A stretch of 34,065 bases of DNA, taken from the NCBI GenBank assembly GCA_029881055.1, contig JAOUNH010000007.1:1-34065 (forward strand), read 5' to 3'. The position numbers and the translations under genes are program-made. The DNA comes from Gammaproteobacteria bacterium. GTDB taxonomy: Bacteria; Pseudomonadota; Gammaproteobacteria; Steroidobacterales; Woeseiaceae. Positions 22,949 through 32,196 of this stretch are shown piece after piece (positions within the stretch are counted from its first letter, which is position 1; each line of letters opens with the position of its first letter). Below the pieces are notes generated by a model. It was not told where the DNA came from. It ran no database searches and saw only the letters and a list, made by a program, of their open reading frames with translations.

Positions 22949-23520
22949 CTCGTGACACACGGTTCTGGATGTCGTTGGCCGTATTCCAGATTGTCTTCGG
23001 CCTGGCGGTCTTTGCGATTACGCGCGACTACTATATGCAGGACGCGGCCACAGTGAGCGCCCATCCATCGCTAACAGGCGGCCCGGCGCCCGTCTTGTCT
23101 CAAGGCATCACGGCAGCGGAGATATCACGACTGACATCGCCGGCCCCTGCGATGACCACGACCGACGACCCGGTCGCGATCTATCGGCAGGCGGAGGAAT
23201 TTTTCGCCAACGGGCAGTACGCACAGGCTGCGCACCTGTATGAACAACTGTTGGCGCTCAGCCCGGGCGATGCGGAACTCCATAACAATTTGGGGCTCAC
23301 CTTGTTCTATCTCGGCCGAGCGGAGGAGTCCCTCCGCACACTCAACGATGGCGTGGCCGCAGATCCGCAACACCAGAGAATCTGGCTGACGCTGGGATAC
23401 GTAAACAGTCAGCTCGGCAATACAGAGCTGGCCAGAAGCGCACTCGAGAACGCCGTGCAACTCGGCAATGACGAGTCGATCCGCGAGTCGGCGCGAAGAA
23501 TGCTGGCAGAGTTACGTTAG
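22945..23520 (+). CDS. Membrane-anchored TPR protein
   Basis: From ATG 22945 the protein is 191 residues, with one N-terminal transmembrane helix (about residues 8-25), a linker, and at least three tetratricopeptide-like repeats in the C-terminal half. The clearest units start AIYRQAEEFFANGQYAQAAH, AELHNNLGLTLFYLGRAEES and RIWLTLGYVNSQLGNTELAR. TPRs bind other proteins, and the partner is unknown. A start at 22858 would add 29 residues of low-complexity Arg/Gly-rich sequence and has the better ribosome-binding site, so the N-terminus is uncertain. The gene is divergent from the RND operon and precedes the molybdenum hydroxylase genes by 162 bases. Confidence 0.8.
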   Translation: MTRDTRFWMSLAVFQIVFGLAVFAITRDYYMQDAATVSAHPSLTGGPAPVLSQGITAAEISRLTSPAPAMTTTDDPVAIYRQAEEFFANGQYAQAAHLYEQLLALSPGDAELHNNLGLTLFYLGRAEESLRTLNDGVAADPQHQRIWLTLGYVNSQLGNTELARSALENAVQLGNDESIRESARRMLAELR

Positions 23521-23632
23521 TTTGGGGGTTGCATGTTCGCTCCCACACAACAGGCGCGTGCCGCGACACTCAGCTCCGCAAAGGAACGCGATCGGCGAAT
23601 GCATCGCTTGAAACCAGCCGACCCAAAGTGGA

Positions 23633-23651
23633 ATTATCTGAGCTATTATCT
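23633..23651 (+). promoter_or_regulatory. Direct repeat in the leader of the hydroxylase operon
   Basis: ATTATCT occurs at 23633-23639 and again at 23645-23651, 12 bases apart, about 30 bases before the 2Fe-2S subunit start. Each copy resembles a -10 box (TATTAT/TTATCT), so this could be a promoter pair or a regulator site. The 162-base gap 23521-23682 contains an open frame continuing into the next gene, but no good start or ribosome-binding site for it. Confidence 0.3.
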
Positions 23652-23682
23652 AAGGAGTCCACCAAAACAGCAGGATATTGCT

Positions 23683-24141
23683 ATGGCTATCGATTTCGAA
23701 CTGAACGGCAAGAGCGTGAGTCTGGATGCGGATCCTGCCATGCCGCTATTGTGGGCAATCCGTGAGATTGCCGGGTTGACCGGCACCAAGTACGGTTGCG
23801 GCAAAGGGCTTTGTGGAAGCTGTACCGTCCACGTCGATGGACAGCCCGTGCGATCCTGCGTTCTTCCGGTATCGGCGGCCGTTGGCACCAAAATTACGAC
23901 GATCGAGGGCTTGAGCACGGACGGCAATCACCCGGTGCAGGTCGCATGGCGGGATCTGAACGTCGCTCAGTGTGGCTACTGTCAACCTGGGCAGATAATG
24001 ACGGCGGTCGGACTCCTTGCGCGCATCCCGAATCCCACCGATGCCGATATCGACCAGGCGATGAGTGGCAACATCTGCCGATGCGGGACCTACACGAGAA
24101 TTCGCAAGGCGATACACCGTGCTGCGGAGGACAAATCATGA
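23683..24141 (+). CDS. 2Fe-2S subunit of a molybdenum hydroxylase (IorA-like)
   Basis: This 152-residue protein carries two [2Fe-2S] clusters. The plant-type cluster is bound by Cys39, Cys44, Cys47 and Cys59 ([10 protein letters not shown], then RSC). The proximal cluster is bound by Cys97, Cys100, Cys132 and Cys134 (QCGYCQPGQ, then NICRCGTY). It is the electron-transfer subunit of xanthine-oxidase-family enzymes such as isoquinoline 1-oxidoreductase (IorA) and some aldehyde dehydrogenases. The start ATG 23683 follows AGGA at 23672-23675. An open frame extends upstream to 23533 but lacks family-like sequence. The stop overlaps the large-subunit start (ATGA). It has no signal peptide, so it is probably exported piggyback with the Tat-targeted large subunit. 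Confidence 0.95.
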   Translation: MAIDFELNGKSVSLDADPAMPLLWAIREIAGLTGTKYGCGKGLCGSCTVHVDGQPVRSCVLPVSAAVGTKITTIEGLSTDGNHPVQVAWRDLNVAQCGYCQPGQIMTAVGLLARIPNPTDADIDQAMSGNICRCGTYTRIRKAIHRAAEDKS

Positions 24142-26390
24142 GCGAACTTCGGAAGATCAGTCGCAGGGAATTCATGAAGCGTACGGGCCACGCTGGTGGA
24201 GGCCTCGTATTCGCTTTAACTTTCGCCAGTGCCTGCCAGCCGGAAGAAGTAGCTGTCGGTCCGGCCGCGAAGGCAACCGCGTCAGTCGCACCGAACGTCT
24301 ACGTCAATATACGCAACGACGGCATCGTCGAGATCTATTGCCACCGTTCCGAGATGGGCCAGGGCATTCGCACGTCATTGCTACAGGTTATTGCTGATGA
24401 GCTGGAGGCCGACTGGGACAAGGTCGAAGTCATCCAGGCTATTGGTCACGAGAAATATGGGGACCAGAATACCGATGGTTCTACAAGTATTCGTAATCAA
24501 TTCGACTTGCTGAGAAACGCTGGCGCAACCGGACGCGACATGATGGTCGCGGCAGCGGCGCAAATGTGGGCCGTTCCGGCAAGCGAATGTGTGGCACGCG
24601 AGCACGCCGTGCACCATGAAGGTAGTGGCAAGACGGCTGGCTACGGCGAACTCGTCGAAACCGCCTATGGCATGCCTCAGCCGGAAAGCGCCGCGTTCAA
24701 AGCGCGAAAGGACTATCGCTATATCGGCAAGCCGATGGATACGATTGACGGACGGGCGTTCACGACCGGTGGCGCCAGGTACGGGACCGACACGGTGTTA
24801 CCGAACATGTTGTATGCGTCAATCGAGCGCTGCCCTGCGTTCGGCGGTACCGTGACGTCGTATGAGGATGCGGCTGCACGAGCGATTGCGGGTGTCGTGG
24901 ACGTCATCCGGATGCCGGAGCCTACCTCGCCGCCACTCTTCAACATTCAGGGCGGCATCGCGGTAGTGGCCGACAACAGCTGGTCTGCTGCCGAGGGCCG
25001 CAAAGCGCTCGAGATACAGTGGGACCGCGGCGCAAATGCGGAACACGAGAGCCAGGCGTACAGGGAAGACTTGATTGCCTCGGCATCTGCTGCGGGCACA
25101 ACCGTTCTGATTCGCGGCGATGCGGATATTGAAACACACAGCCAGCATGAGGCGGTCTACTACACGCCGTATCTCGCACAGGCACCTATGGAGCCGCCGG
25201 CGGCGACGGCTATTGTCAACGAGGACGGTAGCTGCGAGGTGTGGGCCGCAACGCAGGACCCGCAGACGGCACGTGCCACTGTCGCAGAAACGCTGGGAAT
25301 CGCAAAGGAGCAAGTGACGGTGAATATCACGTTGCTCGGCGGCGGGTTCGGCCGCAAGTCCAAACCCGACTTCATTGCAGAGGCCGCCTGGCTTGCTCGT
25401 GAAACGGGGCGGCCGGTCATGGTTGCCTGGTCACGTGAGGACGATATCCGGCACGGCTATTTCCATTCCGCCAGCGCCCAGTATTTCCGTGCGGGTATGG
25501 ACAAGAACGGCACAACGCAGAGTTGGTTACATCGCAGCAGCTTTCCGTCGATTGCCTCAACCTTCGCGCCGGGTGTGACCGGCCCGAGCGACTTCGAGCT
25601 CGACCTTGGCTTGCTCGATGCTCCGTGGGACGTGCCCAATATGCGCATCGAAACCTGCGATGCGAAAGCTCATCTCCGGATTGGCTGGCTGCGCTCGGTA
25701 TGCAATGTATTTCACGCCTTCGGTGCCTGCGGCTTTGTCGATGAGCTGGCACACGCCAAAGGCCGGGACCCGAAAGAGCACTTGCTCGAGATTATCGGGC
25801 CGGCCCGAAAGATCGATCCGGCAAAAGATGCCGCGAAGTACACGAACTATGGTCATGACCTGGCCAAACACCCCGTGGATACCGGGCGCCTGAGCGCCGT
25901 TGCCCGGCAGGTCGCCGACATGGCCAAGTGGGGCCGCGATTTACCCGAAGGTCACGGGCTGGGTATCGCGGTGCATCGCTCGTTCGTGTCCTATGTTGGC
26001 GCGGTCGCGGAAGTCAGCGTGAACGAAAATGGCAAGCTGGTCGTGAACGAACTCTGGATCGCGATCGATGCCGGTACCGTCATCAACCCGGACCGCGTTC
26101 ACGCACAACTGGAAGGAGCGGGAATATTCGGCATGAGCCTTACTTTGCACGGAGAACTCACGACAAAAGATGGCGCTGTAGTAGAAGGCAATTTCGATTC
26201 CTATCCGATGATTCGATTGAGTGAGACGCCGGCTAAAATTCATACCCATATCATGGAGTCCGATGCACCTCCGGGCGGTGTCGGTGAGCCGGGGGTTCCG
26301 CCTATCGCGCCGGCCATCGTAAACGCGTATTTCGCGGCTTCTGGCAATCGAGTACGTGAATTGCCGCTCAGGAAAGCAGGCCTCACATAA
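24138..26390 (+). CDS. Tat-exported molybdopterin-binding large subunit (IorB-like)
   Basis: This 750-residue protein begins with a twin-arginine signal (SRREFMK at 8-14) and a hydrophobic stretch ending near Cys33, so it is exported folded, with its cofactor. The body is the single-chain molybdopterin subunit seen in IorB-type enzymes: MGQGIRTSL near 73-81, the cofactor-binding GGGFGRKSK at 401-409, and the C-terminal [13 protein letters not shown] with the catalytic Glu717. Such enzymes hydroxylate N-heterocycles or oxidise aldehydes, using water as the oxygen source. There is no FAD subunit gene, so electrons must leave through the 2Fe-2S subunit to another acceptor. The next gene encodes a haem-c protein in the outer membrane and is a candidate partner. 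The substrate cannot be read from the sequence. Confidence 0.95.
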   Translation: MSELRKISRREFMKRTGHAGGGLVFALTFASACQPEEVAVGPAAKATASVAPNVYVNIRNDGIVEIYCHRSEMGQGIRTSLLQVIADELEADWDKVEVIQAIGHEKYGDQNTDGSTSIRNQFDLLRNAGATGRDMMVAAAAQMWAVPASECVAREHAVHHEGSGKTAGYGELVETAYGMPQPESAAFKARKDYRYIGKPMDTIDGRAFTTGGARYGTDTVLPNMLYASIERCPAFGGTVTSYEDAAARAIAGVVDVIRMPEPTSPPLFNIQGGIAVVADNSWSAAEGRKALEIQWDRGANAEHESQAYREDLIASASAAGTTVLIRGDADIETHSQHEAVYYTPYLAQAPMEPPAATAIVNEDGSCEVWAATQDPQTARATVAETLGIAKEQVTVNITLLGGGFGRKSKPDFIAEAAWLARETGRPVMVAWSREDDIRHGYFHSASAQYFRAGMDKNGTTQSWLHRSSFPSIASTFAPGVTGPSDFELDLGLLDAPWDVPNMRIETCDAKAHLRIGWLRSVCNVFHAFGACGFVDELAHAKGRDPKEHLLEIIGPARKIDPAKDAAKYTNYGHDLAKHPVDTGRLSAVARQVADMAKWGRDLPEGHGLGIAVHRSFVSYVGAVAEVSVNENGKLVVNELWIAIDAGTVINPDRVHAQLEGAGIFGMSLTLHGELTTKDGAVVEGNFDSYPMIRLSETPAKIHTHIMESDAPPGGVGEPGVPPIAPAIVNAYFAASGNRVRELPLRKAGLT

Positions 26391-26498
26391 GACCAGCAAT
26401 CGTGACCGTCGCGGCGTCCGGGTAATCCCGTATGGCCGGAGCTACTCTCGCTCGGTCTAATTGGCTTTCGGTGTCGTTTTGCGAAAGGAGTATCGGCC

Positions 26499-27791
26499 AT
26501 GTCGAGTGCCGCTCTTTCACGATTTGCTGTCGTCCTGCCCTTGCTGCTCACACTGTTCGGGGTCTGCAATCCGGCGGACGCAATGCCCGCCTTCGCGCGC
26601 GAGTATGGTGTGAGTTGCAACGTTTGCCATGCGGCTTATCCGCGCCTGAACGAATTCGGTGCAACTTTCGCCGGCGACATGAACTACCGCCTGCCGAACT
26701 GGCGTGACAAAACGATCAAGACCGGCGACGACCAGCTGGCACTCCAGCCGTCGCTGCCGCTGGCAGCGCGCGTGCAGGCGTATGTCCAGGGCAGGGATGG
26801 CGAGTCGATCGACCCCATTAGCGGCGGGGTCGAGGCAGATGCGAGCGTCGATTTCCAGGCACCCTACCTGGTGAAGCTGCTCTCCAGCGCACCGCTCACG
26901 GACAACATCAGTTATTACTTCTACATGATATTTGCGGAAAAGGGCGCGAACACCGAAGTCATCGTTGAGGACGCGTGGTTCAGCTATGCGGACCTGTTCA
27001 ATTCCGGCGTGGACGCCATGCTCGGCCAGTTCCAGGTATCGGATCTCATGTTTCCGCGCGAGATCCGCATGACCTTCCAGGATTTCATGGCTTATCGCTT
27101 CGCCGGTATCACCTATGACCGCGGCGTGCTGTTCGGCCGCGGGTTCGGCCCGCTGGATGTATCGCTCGGTTTCGTGAACGGCAACGGCATCGAGAGTAAC
27201 TACAATCTCAACAGTCCCGGTTACCGGCGCCCCGACAAACTCTTCGACAACGATTCCGGCAAGAGCGTGTTCGGCCGACTCGGCACAGAGATCGGCCCGG
27301 TGTCCGTCGGACTCTTCGGCTTGTCCGGGGGACAGTTCAACGTCACCGGTCCGGCGGGGACGGAGACGGGAACGCGTGACACCGACAAGCTCGTTGCCGG
27401 CATCGATGCGTCCGGCAGGATTGCCGATCGCTGGTACTGGTTCGGGCAGGTCCTGTGGAACCGCTGGGAAGGCTTCCTCGATCCTGCGCTGGACTACGAA
27501 TGGACCGGCGGCTTCGCAGGCGTGGACTATGTGCACAGCGAAAAATGGGTTTTCTCCGCACTACTGAACCTGAGCGATGCAGGCGATTTCAAGAACAGCG
27601 ACACAATCTATGAAGGCATCGACATGCGCACCGTGTCTCTAGCAAGCGCCTACTATTTCATGCGCAACGTAAAGGGCGTCATAGAATTGAATATCGACCT
27701 GCTCGACGAAGAGCCGCAGACCGGCACGTACTACACCGGCCATCTCAGCAAGGAGAATTACATCCTGCTCGGTATCGATGCGGCATTTTGA
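26499..27791 (+). CDS. Monohaem cytochrome c fused to an outer-membrane beta-barrel
   Basis: This 430-residue protein has a signal peptide (cleaved after ADA near residue 28). Right after it is a single haem-c site, Cys40-x2-Cys43-His44 in [16 protein letters not shown]. The rest, about residues 80-430, is a run of amphipathic strands typical of a porin-like barrel, ending in a C-terminal phenylalanine (ILLGIDAAF), as required for BAM-assisted insertion. AAGGAG lies before the ATG with good spacing. No distal haem-iron methionine is obvious. The gene is 108 bases after the molybdenum hydroxylase and in the same direction, so it may carry electrons from that enzyme to or across the outer membrane, or form a substrate channel. 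The motif [15 protein letters not shown] is shared by related proteins of unknown function. Confidence 0.88.
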   Translation: MSSAALSRFAVVLPLLLTLFGVCNPADAMPAFAREYGVSCNVCHAAYPRLNEFGATFAGDMNYRLPNWRDKTIKTGDDQLALQPSLPLAARVQAYVQGRDGESIDPISGGVEADASVDFQAPYLVKLLSSAPLTDNISYYFYMIFAEKGANTEVIVEDAWFSYADLFNSGVDAMLGQFQVSDLMFPREIRMTFQDFMAYRFAGITYDRGVLFGRGFGPLDVSLGFVNGNGIESNYNLNSPGYRRPDKLFDNDSGKSVFGRLGTEIGPVSVGLFGLSGGQFNVTGPAGTETGTRDTDKLVAGIDASGRIADRWYWFGQVLWNRWEGFLDPALDYEWTGGFAGVDYVHSEKWVFSALLNLSDAGDFKNSDTIYEGIDMRTVSLASAYYFMRNVKGVIELNIDLLDEEPQTGTYYTGHLSKENYILLGIDAAF

Positions 27792-27807
27792 CGCACGCCA
27801 AAAACGA

Positions 27808-27842
27808 ACGGCCAGACACCTGATCGCTAAGCATTTGGCCGT
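27808..27842. repeat. Weak hairpin after the cytochrome-porin gene
   Basis: ACGGCCA (27808-27814) and TGGCCGT (27836-27842) are perfect inverted repeats with a 21-base loop, 17 bases after the stop. There is no U-run, so termination is uncertain. The 154-base gap to 27946 holds no other feature I can support. Confidence 0.3.
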
Positions 27843-27945
27843 ACCTGTATAAGCTGGTGGCCAGAGGCAGACCGATCCGCGCAAATCTCACGCATCGCAT
27901 CCATGGGCTTTGGACGTTCGGTCCGGTGTAAACTCCGAGCTACCG

Positions 27946-28716
27946 ATGAACGCCCGCCGATTTTTTCTCATGACCATAGTGTTCTGGCTGCTAGCTGCCG
28001 GAATACTGTTCGTGAATTCCTGGCCCAATGCGCGAAACCACATCCAAGTTACGTACGTGCGCTACGCGTACTTTTTCGTGGTCGGGTTGCTGGCCAGCGG
28101 CGGGATGATGTTTTTGTACGGGAGCGACTGGTTTGCCCGGCAGCAACGGCGACTCTTGTGGGTGACTGCCTTCAGTGCTATTGCGGCGCTGGTCACCGCC
28201 GTCCTTATCAATCCCATTACGTACATGATGGTCGGCCGCAGCATCCACGCGGTACCTATTGAGATCATTTCCACGGGTACTTTGTACTTCACCCTGTTGT
28301 TTATGATCTGGTCGGCGATCTATTTGCAGCTTAAGGGTGAATCGCTTTTACATGCGCGCCCTGTTGCAGAGGACGGACCGCGCCCTTCGCCTGTCTTCCA
28401 GGTCGAGAAGCGCGGCGAAATCCGGCAGCTGCGTGCGGACGATATTGTCTGCGTCCGCGCCAACGGCGACTACGTCGACCTGATCACTGCGGCCAATATT
28501 TATCTCAAGAAAGACACGATGGCGAACCTCGAATCGATGCTCGATCCCGAGCTTTTCAAGCGCATACACCGCTCGACCATCGTCAATATACGGAAAATCG
28601 AGCGCGTTTCGCCGAAACCGGGCGGCGCGTTCGACATCACCCTCGAGGGCGGATGCCTGGTGCAGTCCAGCCGCGGATATCGCGCAGTCGTATCGACTAT
28701 CGTACCGGCCGGCTGA
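27946..28716 (+). CDS. Membrane-bound LytTR transcriptional regulator
   Basis: This protein of about 256 residues has four hydrophobic helices in its first half (about residues 5-25, 38-58, 69-90 and 102-125). The C-terminal LytTR DNA-binding domain covers about 155-250 and includes GDYVDLITAANIYLKK and the hallmark FKRIHRSTIVNIRKIERV. LytTR proteins bind repeated promoter elements. Coupling the domain to a membrane sensor without a receiver domain is a known but uncommon layout. I chose ATG 27946; a TTG at 27910 is in frame and would add 12 residues. Neither has a strong Shine-Dalgarno. The next genes encode an ABC transporter of the FtsX type, so the regulator may sense an envelope signal or a peptide and control or be controlled by that transporter. 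Confidence 0.88.
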   Translation: MNARRFFLMTIVFWLLAAGILFVNSWPNARNHIQVTYVRYAYFFVVGLLASGGMMFLYGSDWFARQQRRLLWVTAFSAIAALVTAVLINPITYMMVGRSIHAVPIEIISTGTLYFTLLFMIWSAIYLQLKGESLLHARPVAEDGPRPSPVFQVEKRGEIRQLRADDIVCVRANGDYVDLITAANIYLKKDTMANLESMLDPELFKRIHRSTIVNIRKIERVSPKPGGAFDITLEGGCLVQSSRGYRAVVSTIVPAG

Positions 28717-28725
28717 CACCATTCA

Positions 28726-28749
28726 TCGACGGCGAGTGACACTCGTCGA
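28726..28749. repeat. Inverted repeat between the LytTR and ABC genes
   Basis: CGAGT-GAC-ACTCG (28733-28745) is flanked by TCGA on the right and TCGAC on the left, giving an extended imperfect palindrome. It lies 10 bases after the LytTR stop and 86 bases before the ABC start. It lacks a U-run and could be an attenuator or operator for the transporter genes. Confidence 0.35.
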
Positions 28750-28834
28750 CAAAGGGCGACATTAAGCGATTCCTTGCTGCGTTTCTGGCAGTTCTCGCAT
28801 CCAATCTTCCGGAACACACAAACGGGAGATTGTG

Positions 28835-29524
28835 ATGACCATTGAGCTGCACTCCGTCTCGAAGAGTTACGAGACTCATGCCGGACCGTTCGACGCTGTG
28901 CGGGAACTATCCCTGAACATGACGCCAGGCGAGTTCATCGGTTTGGTCGGCCCTTCGGGGAGCGGCAAGTCGACGCTGCTTAATCTGATCAGTGGTCTGG
29001 ACCACCCCTCATCCGGCGAAGTCCGGGTCGCCGGAGAACGACTGGCTGGTCTGTCGGAAACGAAACTCGCGAGTTTCCGAGGCGAGAAGATCGGCTTCGT
29101 ATTCCAGTTTTTTCAGCTGGTTCCGACGCTGACGGTATTCGAGAACGTCATGCTGGCGATGGACCTCGTCGGCACGATCAATAGGTCCGAGCGACACAAG
29201 CGCGCCCTCGAACTACTGGATCAGTTCGGCGTGCTGCGTCACAAGGGCAAGACGCCGTCGAGGTTGTCGGGCGGCGAGCAACAGCGCGTCGCAATCGCAC
29301 GCGCGCTTGCGAACGACCCACCAATCCTGGTCGCGGATGAGCCGACCGGAAACCTGGATTGCGAGAACAGCGATCGCACGATGGACCTGTTTGCAGATTG
29401 CGCGGACGGCGGCCGCCTGGTCATTGTCGCAACACACGACACCGCTAGGCTCGGTCGACTTAGCCGTGTGCTGACTTTGCGCGATGGCGCGCTCGTCAAG
29501 GACGAGGTCAACGGGCATGGCTAA
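28835..29524 (+). CDS. ABC transporter ATP-binding protein (MacB/LolD type)
   Basis: This 229-residue ATPase has Walker A GPSGSGKST at 39-47, the Q-loop near FVFQFFQLVP (88-97), the signature LSGGEQQR at 144-151, and Walker B ILVADEPT with catalytic Glu169, followed by the GNLD D-loop and a switch His (THD). It belongs to the LolD/MacB/FtsE group, which drives FtsX-like permeases. ATG 28835 is preceded by GGGAG at 28824-28828; a GTG one codon earlier is less likely. Its stop overlaps the permease start by 8 bases, so the two are translationally coupled. The likely role is extraction or export of a lipoprotein, lipid or peptide by a mechanotransmission mechanism, as in that family. Confidence 0.95.
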   Translation: MTIELHSVSKSYETHAGPFDAVRELSLNMTPGEFIGLVGPSGSGKSTLLNLISGLDHPSSGEVRVAGERLAGLSETKLASFRGEKIGFVFQFFQLVPTLTVFENVMLAMDLVGTINRSERHKRALELLDQFGVLRHKGKTPSRLSGGEQQRVAIARALANDPPILVADEPTGNLDCENSDRTMDLFADCADGGRLVIVATHDTARLGRLSRVLTLRDGALVKDEVNGHG

Positions 29525-31964
29525 CAGCATCGGGAAAAAAATCTGGCGCGACCTCACCGAGCGCAAAGGCCGCAGCTTGCTGACGATACTCGGCTTGTGC
29601 ATCGGATTTTGGGGTGTTGGCAATGCGGCTGTGGCCTGGCTGGTACTGAGCAAGGATCTCGCCGGCAATTTCACGCGCACCAACCCGCCCGCCATCGCGA
29701 TGACCATCGAGGGGCGGGGCGTGGTTGACGTGAGGCGTATCGGTGCGATCGAGGGCGCACAGGAGATCGAGAACCGCCCGCAACTCTCGGGCCGGATTCA
29801 ATATGCACCAGACCGCTGGCTGGCGCTCGTCCTCTGGGTTGTCGAGGACTTCAAAGACATGCGCGTCGGTACGGTATTTGCTGAGGATGGCACTCTCCCT
29901 CCGCCACCAGGCACCATGATCGTCGAGCGCGATGGCCTGCCTCTTGCCAACGTTTTAAAAAGACGCGAGCAATCAGGGAGCGTCGGCCACAACAAACTTA
30001 TTGTCGATCCCGAGGCGCCATTCGTGCGCTTTGAGGATGCGCCGATTCCGGTACAGCTTGCCGGCGGTGTGGACGTCATGGCCGCAATCAGCGGCACCGT
30101 GTTCGATCCCCGTCAGGCGCCATCACGCATGGAGATGGCGATATACGCCTATGCAGAACGCGACACCGTTGCACAATGGGGCGCCAAGATTACTGATCGC
30201 TTGCTGGTCACGCCAGCACCCGGATATGAAAACGAGGCCGCCATCCACGATACTGCGGCCCGGCTCAAAGCACGATTGGCGAAGCTCGGCTACGTCACGG
30301 TTGAGACCGCTTATCCCTCGCACACGAAGCATGTACATCAGTTCCAGATGAATTCCATACTGTGGCTGATCTCCTGTGTCGGCATCCTCGCCCTGCTGAT
30401 GAGCGTCGTCCTGGTAGTGGACCTGATAGCCGGTATTCTGACGAACCAGGTGCGCCAGATAGGGGTGCTCAAAGCCATCGGCGCATCCGCGCGGCAGATT
30501 ACGCTGATCTACGCGACCGAGATGATGTTGGTCGGTGCCATCGCAGCCGCGATCGCCATGCCCTTCTCGGTCCGTAGCGGATTCGTCCTATCTGGCTGGC
30601 TCGCGGCGCTGCTGAACTTCGAGCTGCTGACTGAGGAACTGCCGCTGTCTGCCTACGCCAGCTTTGTTATTGCAGCAAGCCTGTTCCCGGTAATTGCCGC
30701 GCTACCTACGGTCCGCCACTGGGCGCGCGTCTCGGTTACGGATGCGTTACAGCATTTTGGGGCAAATCCCGAACAGGATAAGTCACTCCGTATCGATCGC
30801 ATCACGGCACCGCTCGCACTGGACGTGCGCATGGGGCTGCGCAACGCATTTCGCAAACCGCGGCGCACTCTGATGACTGCGGCGACCCTGGGGCTCGGGC
30901 TGCTGGTGTTCATGGTTGCAATGAATACTCGTTCGTCACTGCTCTACACGGCCGAAACGGAGGAAGCTGCACGACGCTATGATGTGCTGGTCGGTTTTGA
31001 GGAGCCGATCGATGCGAGCCGAGTCGCGTGGATGAGCGCTTTTCCGATTGTCGAGCGTGCCGAGACCTGGCGTATTGAGCGCGCGAACATCATTTCCCCG
31101 AATGAGGCGCTGGACGAAGACGTCCGGCTATTCCGCGTACCGGACGACAGCGACATGATGAATCCCAACGTCCTCTCGGGGCACTGGTTTGGCGATGGGC
31201 AGGCCGACGGCATCGTCATCAATCTTCGTCTACAACAAGCGCGGCCGGAACTCGTGCCTGGTGCGCCTGTTCTCCTCGCTGTAAACGGGCAGGAGCTGGC
31301 GACGACCGTTATCGGCGTCATCAAGGAATTCGGGCCGGCATCAATGTACATCCGCGATGCGGATTATCGCGTACAGCTGAATGATCAGGACCAACGGGTA
31401 AACGCCGGCTTCGTACGCCTGAAAGAGCCGACGGAAAAAAATCTCGCCACTCTCACTGCGCTTTTGGAATCGCATTTCGAACTGGTACAGGTTCGTATAC
31501 GCGGACTGCAATCCGGCAAGGTCGCGAGCCGCGTCATCCGCGGCCACCTGGACAGTATCATCACGACACTCCTGGTACTCGCGCTGCTGGTATTGTTGGT
31601 AAGCGTCCTCGGCATGACCTCGGCTGTCTCTACGAACATCGTGGAGAGGGGTCGGGAACTCGCAATACTGCGAGCAATTGGCGGTACCCCGGCCGCAATC
31701 CGCCGGATTCTCTTCAGCGAGGCCGTAACGATTGCCGTCGTCGGGTGGGTGTGCGCACTTCTACTGGCCGCCACAGTCAGCTCGACAGTGTCTGATTTCT
31801 TCGGCCAGGCGCTAGTGGAGTACCCTTTCGACTTCCGTTTCTCGCCGCTCGGCGTTGCGTCGAGCTTTGCGCTCGCTGTACTGCTCGCCGTGCTTGCCAG
31901 TATCGTACCCGCGCATGTCGCAAGTCGGCAGTCGGTCCGGGTCGCGTTACAGAACGGGGCATGA
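29517..31964 (+). CDS. FtsX-like ABC permease (duplicated, MacB-related)
   Basis: This 815-residue membrane protein has an N-terminal helix (about residues 18-40), a periplasmic domain (about 45-280), and a first FtsX domain (about 285-410) with three helices, including the family-typical NQVRQIGVLKAIGASARQI. A new N-terminal-like helix near 450-470 follows the linker and begins the second half. It has another periplasmic domain and a final FtsX domain (about 685-815) with RGRELAILRAIGGTPAAI. This internal duplication (about 4+4 helices) is found in single-chain permeases that work with one ATPase type, unlike two-subunit LolC/LolE. ATG 29517 overlaps the ATPase stop. The substrate is unknown. 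The membrane LytTR regulator upstream suggests a signal-responsive envelope transporter. Confidence 0.93.
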   Translation: MANSIGKKIWRDLTERKGRSLLTILGLCIGFWGVGNAAVAWLVLSKDLAGNFTRTNPPAIAMTIEGRGVVDVRRIGAIEGAQEIENRPQLSGRIQYAPDRWLALVLWVVEDFKDMRVGTVFAEDGTLPPPPGTMIVERDGLPLANVLKRREQSGSVGHNKLIVDPEAPFVRFEDAPIPVQLAGGVDVMAAISGTVFDPRQAPSRMEMAIYAYAERDTVAQWGAKITDRLLVTPAPGYENEAAIHDTAARLKARLAKLGYVTVETAYPSHTKHVHQFQMNSILWLISCVGILALLMSVVLVVDLIAGILTNQVRQIGVLKAIGASARQITLIYATEMMLVGAIAAAIAMPFSVRSGFVLSGWLAALLNFELLTEELPLSAYASFVIAASLFPVIAALPTVRHWARVSVTDALQHFGANPEQDKSLRIDRITAPLALDVRMGLRNAFRKPRRTLMTAATLGLGLLVFMVAMNTRSSLLYTAETEEAARRYDVLVGFEEPIDASRVAWMSAFPIVERAETWRIERANIISPNEALDEDVRLFRVPDDSDMMNPNVLSGHWFGDGQADGIVINLRLQQARPELVPGAPVLLAVNGQELATTVIGVIKEFGPASMYIRDADYRVQLNDQDQRVNAGFVRLKEPTEKNLATLTALLESHFELVQVRIRGLQSGKVASRVIRGHLDSIITTLLVLALLVLLVSVLGMTSAVSTNIVERGRELAILRAIGGTPAAIRRILFSEAVTIAVVGWVCALLLAATVSSTVSDFFGQALVEYPFDFRFSPLGVASSFALAVLLAVLASIVPAHVASRQSVRVALQNGA

Positions 31965-31995
31965 ACCGGGTTTGCAGGAAATACGCACCTACTCT

Positions 31996-32029
31996 AAGCA
32001 GCGAAATCACTGGGCGATGTTCGCTGTTT
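31996..32029 (+). terminator. Candidate terminator after the ABC operon
   Basis: AAGCAGCGAA (31996-32005) pairs with TTCGCTGTTT (32020-32029) with one G-U pair and a 14-base loop, 31 bases after the permease stop. The pairing itself includes a short U stretch, but no long U-run follows. It is a plausible but weak terminator. Confidence 0.4.
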
Positions 32030-32060
32030 GGTAAAACGCTACAACTCGTTCGTTTGGTGC

Positions 32061-32106
32061 GTCATCAGCTTGGGAAGCTGATGTTCTACCATTGAACGAC
32101 ACCCGC
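32061..32106 (-). pseudogene. 5' fragment of tRNA-Gly(CCC)
   Basis: Read on the minus strand from 32106, the sequence begins GCGGGTG (acceptor strand), then TC, a perfect D-arm GTTC-AATGGTA-GAAC, and a perfect five-pair anticodon arm TCAGC-TTCCCAA-GCTGA with a seven-base loop and CCC anticodon. It closely resembles the first 44 bases of bacterial tRNA-Gly(CCC). After TGAC the match stops: the T-arm (TTCGA) and the closing CACCCGC acceptor strand are absent. The tRNA is therefore broken and cannot be functional. tRNA genes are common integration targets, so this is a likely scar of an insertion or deletion at the border of the region with brnTA. Confidence 0.65.
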
Positions 32107-32152
32107 TTTTCAGGGAGTTAGCTCTCACCTTCGCCTAAGTGAGCATAGAGTT

Positions 32153-32194
32153 TTGACTGCTCACCTTGACTTATACATATATTGTGCATATCTT
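32153..32194 (+). promoter_or_regulatory. Promoter/operator of the brnTA pair
   Basis: Two TTGACT boxes (32153-32158 and 32166-32171) precede brnT. The second is 17 bases from TATCTT at 32189-32194, which would place transcription start at about the ATG at 32197 (leaderless). The first pairs with a CATATA at 32176-32181. Between them lies an AT-rich imperfect palindrome, ATACA...TGCAT at 32173-32189, likely the site for autorepression by BrnA. Start sites are not certain. The 232-base gap 31965-32196 otherwise holds the hairpin and the tRNA fragment. Confidence 0.5.
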
Positions 32195-32196
32195 CC

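Noticed and set aside
23533-23682. 50-codon N-terminal extension of the 2Fe-2S subunit
   Set aside because: Family members start just before the ELNGK-type strand. The extension has no signal peptide, and ATG 23683 has its own ribosome-binding site.
26517-27536. 339-codon minus-strand ORF opposite the cytochrome-barrel gene
   Set aside because: The plus-strand gene has a signal peptide, CxxCH and barrel pattern; the minus ORF has none and is a shadow.
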